A DNA stretch of 64,000 nt from Nucisporomicrobium flavum. GTDB taxonomy: Bacteria > Actinomycetota > Actinomycetes > Mycobacteriales > Micromonosporaceae. The translations under genes were made by a program, and so were the position numbers. The notes beneath the pieces are model-generated. The model had not been told where the DNA came from. It was given only the letters and a program-made list of their open reading frames with translations, and searched no databases. The stretch lies in NCBI RefSeq assembly GCF_016464385.1, contig NZ_JADMLH010000017.1:75804-139803 (forward strand). The letters run 5' to 3'. This document shows, one piece after another, positions 58,713 to 64,000 of the stretch; within the stretch, counting starts at the first letter, position 1, and every line of letters starts with the position of its first letter.

Positions 58713-59067
58713 CGAGCCCTCCGTCCGTCACACGCCGTTATGACGTAGATCACAGTGAACTCAGCCTGCCAGATTCCCGTGCGGACCGCGAGTCGTGGAC
58801 CGGTCACGGATCGAAGAATCTGCAGGTACAGCTTCCGGACGCTACGACGATTCAGCGAACCGGCCGGCCCGTCCCGCGCAGCGATCCGGAGCAACAGGCC
58901 CGGCGTCGGCACAATCGGATATTGGCGATATGTAGCGATCAGTACGCGCTCCAGGTCGGTGCCCACCGCCGCCCACCCGCGGGACTTCGGCCTCTGGCTG
59001 TTGCGGAGCGCCAGTGGCCAGCATGCGAGGTGAGCCCCTGAGCCGGTCGGCTCGATGGGAGGGCGTC
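58713..59067. other. 355-base intergenic region between divergent operons
   Basis: No convincing gene is present; open frames here are short and lack start signals. It holds the Crp-like site for lpqY, an AT-richer patch near 58912-58945 (GGATATTGGCGATATGTAGC) that could carry the promoter of the rightward Trypco1/protease operon, and a GGGAGGG ribosome binding site just before 59068. Confidence 0.6.
58739..58754. promoter_or_regulatory. Crp-like site upstream of lpqY
   Basis: TATGACGTAGATCACA differs at one position from the mycobacterial Crp consensus TGTGANNTAGNTCACA. It lies 27 bases upstream of the lpqY start codon, suggesting cAMP-receptor control of the sugar importer. Its closeness to the start suits either repression or a promoter with a short leader. 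Confidence 0.6.
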
Positions 59068-59394
59068 ATGACCTACCTGGTGGAATTCCCCCTGGCCGAC
59101 GGCGGTGAGCCGATCGTCGTCGAGATGGACGACGACCAGCTGAGCGGTTTCGCCCCGGCGGCGGTGAACGCCGGCGAAGTGGCGGCGACGGCGACCGAAT
59201 CCTTCGAGAGCGCCGTGGAGCGGTTGCTGCCGCCGATGCGGGCCATCGGGGAGCGCCTGAAGGAGCTGGCACCCGACGAACTGACCGTGACACTCGGCGT
59301 CAAGCTCACGGCCGAGGCCGGCGTGATCGTCGCCAGGACCGCGGGCGAGGCCAATTTCACGGTGACGATGAAGTGGATCGGTGGTGCGACATGA
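59068..59394 (+). CDS. Trypco1-domain (CU044_2847 family) protein
   Basis: ATG 59068 with GGGAGGG four bases upstream is chosen over the longer frame from 59014. The 108-residue protein matches the Trypco1 pattern: YLVEFPLADGGEPIVVEMDD, ATESFESAVERLLPPMRAIG, PDELTVTLGVKLTAEAGVIV, GEANFTVTMKW. This domain is named for its co-occurrence with trypsin-like proteases in predicted bacterial conflict and signalling systems. The stop overlaps the protease start as ATGA. Confidence 0.88.
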   Translation: MTYLVEFPLADGGEPIVVEMDDDQLSGFAPAAVNAGEVAATATESFESAVERLLPPMRAIGERLKELAPDELTVTLGVKLTAEAGVIVARTAGEANFTVTMKWIGGAT

Positions 59395-60746
59395 CCGAGT
59401 GGATTCCGGCGGTGGCACGGCTGCGGAACCAGCTGTCGGCCGTGGGAGGTGGCGCGCTGATCCCCGGAGGGAAAGTGCTGACCTGCGCGCACGTCGTCAA
59501 CGCGGCGGTGGGGCGGAAGCGCGATGCCCCGGAATGGCCGTCCGGATCATTGTCGGTGGACTTTCCCTTGCAGGGTGTGAACGACGTCGCGGCGAAGGTG
59601 ATCGCCTGGTCGCCGTTGACTGCCCTGGGCCACGGCGACATAGCACTCCTCGAACTCGCCGACGACCGCGTGACGGAACTCGAGCCGCTGATGCTCGCCG
59701 AAAGGGTGGTGACCGCTGACGAGGAGCTGGCGACGTTCGGATTTCCGCGGAATTGCGCGGACGGGGTCCATAAACGGCACCTGGCGCACGCGGGAACGCT
59801 GGTCGGCGGATGGGGGCAACTCGTCGACCGCGCCCAGAACGAGCACAAGTTGCAGCCGGGATTCAGCGGGTGCCCGGTCCTCGACGCCGCCGGCTACGTG
59901 ATCGGCGTCTTCACCCAGGCCGAACTGGCGCCGGACGTCAACGTCGGCGCCTACATCCCCACGGCGCGGGCCGTGGCGGCGGTGCAGGCCGGCGCCGGCA
60001 TCGCCCTGCCGTCGCTGGTCCCCGGCCCGATCGACGATCCCGGCAAGGAGATCGCGCTCGACACGGAGTACTACGTCGCGAAACTGGGCAGCTGGCCGGC
60101 CGGGGCCGTCGATGGCGCGGACGTGGTCCCGGCGCTGCGGACCATTCTGCAGAAGGTGGAGACCAGCCCCGGTTACCGTCAGCGCAATGTCCCCGTGTGG
60201 GCGACGCTGTACCGGATGATCGGCGGCGCCTACCTGCTGCACTCGAAGCTCGACATGGGTGAGAAGGTGCGGGCGGCCCTTCCGTACCTGAGGCAGAGCC
60301 ATGCCCTGTGGCCCGAGCAGGCGGCCTTGGCGCAGAACATAAGCCGGTTGGAGTCGATGCTCCGCGACTCGAGCGGAGACGTCCGCGAGTTCCTCACGAC
60401 CGTGCTCCAGATCCTTCGCGGGCCGGGCGACCCGGACATCCCGTCGCTGGTGGGACGCATGGCGGAGCCATTGACCGGCCCGCAGATGCAGGCGCAGTCG
60501 TGGTTGCTGCATCAGGCCACCCCGAATCCCATCTGGAACTTCCTGCAGGCCGTCCAGGTGATGCTGAAGAAGGAGAGGAACATCGATGCGGAGATCGACG
60601 TCGGCAGCGAACTTCTGGCCGACGGCGACGTCGACGTACGGGTGACGATCGGCCCCAACGTCTTCCTGTGGAAGGTCGATCCCGGCCGGAAGACGTTCGA
60701 GGCCGGGAACGACCTCACGGCGGGGTTCATGCGACTGATCACCTGA
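59391..60746 (+). CDS. Trypsin-like serine protease with C-terminal effector-type region
   Basis: The start ATG 59391 overlaps the Trypco1 stop. The 451-residue product has a chymotrypsin-fold protease domain with an intact triad: His34 (LTCAHVV), Asp83 (GHGDIALLEL) and Ser159 (PGFSGCPVLD). There is no signal peptide, so it is cytosolic. About residues 225-450 form an unrecognised region: a helical TPR-like part (ATLYRMIGGAYLLHSKLDMG, ALPYLRQSHALWPEQAALAQ) and an end with beta character. With the Trypco1 protein it makes a two-gene module of the kind predicted in conflict systems. Target unknown. Confidence 0.85.
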   Translation: MTEWIPAVARLRNQLSAVGGGALIPGGKVLTCAHVVNAAVGRKRDAPEWPSGSLSVDFPLQGVNDVAAKVIAWSPLTALGHGDIALLELADDRVTELEPLMLAERVVTADEELATFGFPRNCADGVHKRHLAHAGTLVGGWGQLVDRAQNEHKLQPGFSGCPVLDAAGYVIGVFTQAELAPDVNVGAYIPTARAVAAVQAGAGIALPSLVPGPIDDPGKEIALDTEYYVAKLGSWPAGAVDGADVVPALRTILQKVETSPGYRQRNVPVWATLYRMIGGAYLLHSKLDMGEKVRAALPYLRQSHALWPEQAALAQNISRLESMLRDSSGDVREFLTTVLQILRGPGDPDIPSLVGRMAEPLTGPQMQAQSWLLHQATPNPIWNFLQAVQVMLKKERNIDAEIDVGSELLADGDVDVRVTIGPNVFLWKVDPGRKTFEAGNDLTAGFMRLIT

Positions 60747-60825
60747 TCGCCCTCCGGCCCGGTCCGCCCCCACGGGGAGGCATCGCTCCCCTAAGATCGG
60801 CGCCCGGCAGCGAAGGGAGATCCAC

Positions 60826-61770
60826 ATGTGGCCGTTCAAGCGCCGGGAGAAGCCGGCCGGTCTCGTCGTCGACCCCACCGGCGGTGACCCGCGGGCCCGG
60901 GCACTGCTCGACGCGCTGACCGCCCGCGACTGGCGTACGGCCCGCGACGTGCTCGCCGGGGCGACCGAGCCGGACACCCGCGCGTACCTGATGGAGGTCG
61001 CCTGGAAGGTCGACGGCGTGCAGGAGTGGATCGGCGAGTGGATCGACGCCGAGCCGCAGTCGACGCTGCCGCTGCTGGTCCGCGGCTGCCACGCGGTCGG
61101 CTGGGCGTGGGAGGCGCGCGGCGCCGCGCAGGCGCAGTACACCAGCGAGGAGCAGTTCCGCCGGTTCCACAACCGGCTCCGGATGGCCGAGAACGCGCTG
61201 GACGAGGTCATCGCCCGGGACCCCGAGGACGTGACCGCCCGCACCTGGCTGGTCACCTCCGCCCGCGGCCGCCAGCTCGACGCGGACGAGGCGCAGGCAC
61301 GCTTCGACGAGGTCGTGAAGCGCCACCCGCACCACGTCGTCGCCCACGAGCAGCGGCTGCAGTACCTGTGCGCCAAATGGTTCGGCAGCGACGCGGAGAT
61401 GTTCGCCTTCGCGCGTGAGGCCACGGCCGCGGCGCCGGACGGCAGCCTCCTGCCGGAGCTGCTGGTCATCGCCCACATCGAGAAGTGGCTCTCGCTGTCC
61501 CGCGGCGAGGACGACGAGTACATCACCGCGGAGCCGGTCCGCGCCGACATGCTCGCGGCGGCGGAGAAGTCGGTGTTCCACCCGGCCTTCACACCGGCGT
61601 ACGGCTGGATCCCCCGCGCGAACGTCTTCGCGATGGGCCTGCACCTGGCCGGCGAGAAGGCCGCGGCGGCCCGGGTCTTCGACCTGCTCGGCGACCGGGT
61701 CGGCGGCTGGATCTGGAACTACCTCGGCGACCCCGCGACGGCGTACGAGTCGGCACGGGCCTCCCTCTAG
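60826..61770 (+). CDS. Helical TPR-like protein, unknown function
   Basis: ATG 60826 has GAAGGGAGA upstream, and TAAGAT (60792-60797) fits a -10 giving a short leader. The 314-residue soluble product is rich in helical pairs: LLDALTARDWRTARDVLAGA, ENALDEVIARDPEDVTARTW, FDEVVKRHPHHVVAHEQRLQ. These have TPR-like spacing, as in DUF4034-type proteins. No catalytic motif is visible. It is convergent with the F420 oxidoreductase gene, with stops overlapping by four bases. Confidence 0.75.
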   Translation: MWPFKRREKPAGLVVDPTGGDPRARALLDALTARDWRTARDVLAGATEPDTRAYLMEVAWKVDGVQEWIGEWIDAEPQSTLPLLVRGCHAVGWAWEARGAAQAQYTSEEQFRRFHNRLRMAENALDEVIARDPEDVTARTWLVTSARGRQLDADEAQARFDEVVKRHPHHVVAHEQRLQYLCAKWFGSDAEMFAFAREATAAAPDGSLLPELLVIAHIEKWLSLSRGEDDEYITAEPVRADMLAAAEKSVFHPAFTPAYGWIPRANVFAMGLHLAGEKAAAARVFDLLGDRVGGWIWNYLGDPATAYESARASL

Positions 61771-62150
61771 GAGCCGGACCAGGCGGTCCAGCGTCGCACG
61801 GCGATGCGCAGGAACGGGCCGGGCGGCGGCGCGTCCCGATACTGGGGGTATTTGGCGAGCAGCGCGGGCTCGGCCTCCTCGCTCACCGTCGCGACGCCGT
61901 CGGCGCGGACCCACCACAGCGTGGCCCAGTCCTCGTCGTAGTGGTCGGCGAGCACGCTCACGCGCGGCTCGTGGGCGATGTTGACCAGCCGTTGCAGCGC
62001 GCGGTGCCGCTTCGGCTTCGCGTCGACCGCCGTGTGCACGACATCGCCCACGAGCGCGAAGACGATCGGTACGAGATGCGGGGCGCCGCCCGGGGTGACC
62101 GTGGCGAGCCGGGCCACCCGGGCGGCGGCGAACCGCTGCGCCGGCGTCAC
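61767..62150 (-). CDS. PPOX-class F420-dependent oxidoreductase-like protein
   Basis: GTG 62150 overlaps the stop of the upstream gene (GTGA); the longer frame to 62375 is a shadow of that gene. The 127-residue protein has the split-beta-barrel flavin/deazaflavin pattern: FAAARVARLATVTPGGAPHLVPIVFALVGD in parts, KRHRALQRLVNIAHEPRVSV and DWATLWWVRADGVATV. This fits the TIGR03668-type F420-binding family. It is paired with an LLM-class F420 enzyme, which supports F420 use. Confidence 0.85.
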   Translation of the reverse strand: MTPAQRFAAARVARLATVTPGGAPHLVPIVFALVGDVVHTAVDAKPKRHRALQRLVNIAHEPRVSVLADHYDEDWATLWWVRADGVATVSEEAEPALLAKYPQYRDAPPPGPFLRIAVRRWTAWSGS

Positions 62151-62977
62151 CGGCCGGTCAGGTCCGCGATCGCCCGCTCCCACTTCTCCCGCGCCGGCTC
62201 CACCACGCTCCACGGCCCCGACGGCAGCCAGCACGACGCCCGGTGCACGCCGGCGTTCTCCAGCTGCTCCAACGCCTTCGGGTCCGGCGGGACGCTGAGA
62301 ACCTGCACCTGCAGCGGCCGGTCGGCGCGCGCCCGCAGCTCGTCGATGCGGCCGAACAGGTTCTCGTCGTGCCACTGCGGGAACCAGCCGTCACCCCACG
62401 CCAGCACCCGATCCAGCACGGTCGGCCCGCCGCCGCCGACCAGCACGGGCGGCCATGGTTTCTGCGCCGGCTTCGGCCAGGACCAGATGCGGTCGAAACT
62501 GACGAACGGACCGGCGTACGAGGCCTCGTCCTGGGTCCAGATCGCCTGCATGGCGCGTACCCGGTCACCCAGCAACGCCATCCGGGTGCGCGGATCGGTG
62601 CCGTGGTTGGCCATCTCCTCGCGGTTCCACCCGGCGCCCACCCCGAACTCCAGCCGCCCGCCGGACAGATGGTCGACGGACGCGACCTCCTTCGCGGTGA
62701 CGATCGGATCCCGCTCGACGACCAGGCACACCCCGGCACCCACCCGCAGCCGGGTCGTCGCCTCCGCCGCCGCGGTCAGCGAGACGAACAGGTCGTACGT
62801 GTGCCAGTACTTCCGGGGAAGCTGCGCCCCGCCACCCCACGGCGACTCCCGGCTCGCGGGGATATGGGTGTGCTCGGCGAAGAACAACGCATCCTGCCCC
62901 CGCTCCTCGACCCGCCGCGCGACCTCCCCGGGCCGTACGCCGTCATGGGTGGGGAAATATCCGACTCCGAACTCCAT
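62147..62977 (-). CDS. LLM-class F420-dependent oxidoreductase
   Basis: The product has 276 residues: MEFGVGYFPTHDGVRPGEVA, DALFFAEHTHIPASRESPWG, LRVGAGVCLVVERDPIVTAK, LSGGRLEFGVGAGWNREEM, then PPVLVGGGGPTVLDRVLAWG and GDGWFPQW. This is the luciferase-like TIM barrel of the actinobacterial F420 group (TIGR03619-like). It performs hydride transfer from F420H2 to an unknown substrate. It is translationally coupled to the PPOX-type gene downstream. Confidence 0.9.
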   Translation of the reverse strand: MEFGVGYFPTHDGVRPGEVARRVEERGQDALFFAEHTHIPASRESPWGGGAQLPRKYWHTYDLFVSLTAAAEATTRLRVGAGVCLVVERDPIVTAKEVASVDHLSGGRLEFGVGAGWNREEMANHGTDPRTRMALLGDRVRAMQAIWTQDEASYAGPFVSFDRIWSWPKPAQKPWPPVLVGGGGPTVLDRVLAWGDGWFPQWHDENLFGRIDELRARADRPLQVQVLSVPPDPKALEQLENAGVHRASCWLPSGPWSVVEPAREKWERAIADLTGR

Positions 62978-62987
62978 GCCCGCGAGT

Positions 62988-64000
62988 CTATGGGCGGTGC
63001 AGGTCGAGGATCAGGTCGACGACCAGGGCGGTCCAGCCGGTCTGGTGCCAGGCGCCCAGGCCCGCGCCGTTGTCGCCGTGGAAGTACTCGGGGAAGGAGA
63101 TCAGGTTCTTCCAGTCCGGGTGGGTCTGGAAGAGCTCGCAGGCGCCGTAGATGGGGCGGCGACCGTCGGCGTCCGGGACGAAGAGGGCGACCAGGCGGCG
63201 GGAGAGGTCGTCGGCGACCTTGCTGAGCGGCATCTTGGTCTGCGCGCCCGTCGGGTATTCGACCAGGAGGTCGTCGCCGAAGAAGGCGGCGAACTCGCGG
63301 AGCGCCTCGATGAGCAGGTAGTTGACCGGCATCCAGACCGGGCCGCGCCAGTTGGAGTTGCCGCCGAACAGGCCGCTGGTGCTCTCCGCCGGCTCGTAAC
63401 CGACCGTGAAGTCGGAGCCGCCCAGCGACACCGTGAACGGCTTCTCCAGGTGCGCGCGGGACAGGGTGCGCAGGCCGTACGGGGACAGGAACTCCTCCGG
63501 GTCCAGCATCCGGGCGAGGATGCGCAGCAGCTGGTCCTGGCCCACCATGGACAGCAGGCGCTGCTGGCCGCCGACCCGGGACAGCCGGCGGGCGCTGATG
63601 ACGTCGGCGTAATCCGGCTGGTTGGCGAGCAGCCAGCGCAGCCGGGCGCCCAGCTCCGGCAGCCGGTTGAGGGTCGCCGCGGTGAGCCGGGTGGTCGCCG
63701 CGAGCGGGAGCAGGCCGACGATCGAGCGGGCCTTGAGCGGCATCCGGTGGCCGTCGGGCAGGCGCAGCACGTCGTAGAAGAAGCAGTCCTCGTCGTCCCA
63801 GAGCCCCTGCCGGTACGCCGCCTGCGCGATGTACGCGAAGTGCTCGAAGAACTTGGTAGCCATGTCCTCGTACGCGCGGTCGTGCAGGGCGAGGCGGATC
63901 GACATGTCGAGCAGGTTGAGGGCGTACATGGCCATCCAGCCGGTGCCGTCGGACTGCTCGAGCACGCCGGCGACGGGCAGCGCCGCGGAGCGGTCGAACG
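62988..64000 (-). CDS. Glycoside hydrolase (GH63/MGH1-like, (alpha/alpha)6 barrel), 5' end outside window
   Basis: The open frame runs through the right edge, with 337 codons visible. Read from the edge it gives SAALPVAGVLEQSDGTGWMA, then EHFAYIAQAAYRQGLWDDED, PLKARSIVGLLPLAATTRL, GLFGGNSNWRGPVWMPVNYL and GDNGAGLGAWHQTGWTALVV. These are features of glucosidase-like proteins of the GH63/mannosylglycerate hydrolase fold. The acidic D-G-T-G-W and W-H-Q-T-G-W segments line the catalytic pocket in this fold. Many such proteins are annotated only as putative glucosyl hydrolases. Confidence 0.8.
   Translation of the reverse strand, partial: FDRSAALPVAGVLEQSDGTGWMAMYALNLLDMSIRLALHDRAYEDMATKFFEHFAYIAQAAYRQGLWDDEDCFFYDVLRLPDGHRMPLKARSIVGLLPLAATTRLTAATLNRLPELGARLRWLLANQPDYADVISARRLSRVGGQQRLLSMVGQDQLLRILARMLDPEEFLSPYGLRTLSRAHLEKPFTVSLGGSDFTVGYEPAESTSGLFGGNSNWRGPVWMPVNYLLIEALREFAAFFGDDLLVEYPTGAQTKMPLSKVADDLSRRLVALFVPDADGRRPIYGACELFQTHPDWKNLISFPEYFHGDNGAGLGAWHQTGWTALVVDLILDLHRP

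Noticed and set aside
58670..59041. Possible 123-codon gene in the lpqY upstream region
   Set aside because: It starts inside lpqY on the opposite strand, has no ribosome binding site, and the product shows no domain.
61767..62375. Long version of the PPOX-type protein
   Set aside because: The first 75 codons lie in an alternative frame of the LLM oxidoreductase gene; the GTG at 62150 overlapping that gene's stop is the natural start.

Overview
The window is very GC-rich, uses GTG starts freely, and is packed with overlapping ATGA/GTGA gene junctions. Together with actinobacterial families (DUF3159, F420-dependent oxidoreductases, a mycothiol-type DsbA-like protein, an LpqY-SugABC-type importer, a fused TrpEG behind a Trp-Trp leader) this indicates a chromosomal segment of a filamentous actinomycete. 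A member of the Micromonosporaceae (Actinoplanes-like) is my best guess, from gene content only. I saw no rRNA, tRNA, CRISPR array, IS element or prophage.

Region by region: 1-322 is the 5' part of a nuclease-like gene read leftward. 431-9386 is a membrane/cell-surface block: a TPR-TM-FN3 protein, a large FN3 protein, a MoxR ATPase, a DUF58 protein with two striking low-complexity repeats, and a transglutaminase-fold membrane protein that has lost two of its three catalytic residues. 9429-10867 holds two PAP2 phosphatases. 10914-18305 is a four-gene operon with two large FtsX-type permeases and two ABC ATPases, one with an AbrB-like tail. 18299-25300 mixes a DUF1996 protein, a HAF-repeat-like protein, a GntR regulator facing a PEBP gene across a 14-bp palindrome, a SpoIIE-type phosphatase and a DUF3159 gene behind an iron-box-like site. 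23837-26774 is a response regulator - HEAT - processive glycosyltransferase operon, divergent from a histidine kinase. 28657-36682 carries alaA, small enzymes, a TetR-monooxygenase pair with a well-formed operator/promoter, a lipoprotein and an M4 metallopeptidase without a signal peptide. 36686-41859 holds a LacI/alpha-glucosidase pair and a response regulator/hybrid-sensor kinase pair.

42943-44911 is a complete tryptophan attenuator (leader peptide with tandem Trp codons and mutually exclusive hairpins) in front of a fused anthranilate synthase. Directly after it, 44902-46420 contains a retron-type reverse transcriptase preceded by a strong structured region that starts inside the end of trpEG. 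This is the best candidate for an undescribed system. 46417-52818 has a poly-gamma-glutamate hydrolase-like protein, an aldo/keto reductase, a DsbA-like protein, a very large SCO7613-type membrane protein and a LytR_C protein. 52855-58712 is a trehalose/alpha-glucoside import operon (lpqY-sugABC) ending in a GH13 glucosidase, with a Crp-like site upstream of lpqY. 59068-60746 is a Trypco1 plus trypsin-like protease pair, a second candidate conflict-type module. The window ends with two F420-linked oxidoreductase genes and the 3' part of a large glycoside-hydrolase-like gene.

A recurring signal is a -10 hexamer (TANNNT) lying exactly 6-7 bases before a start codon with no ribosome binding site, at eight or more genes. 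This indicates widespread leaderless transcription, including of the trp leader peptide. Family assignments rest on recognising motifs by eye; no database search was run.
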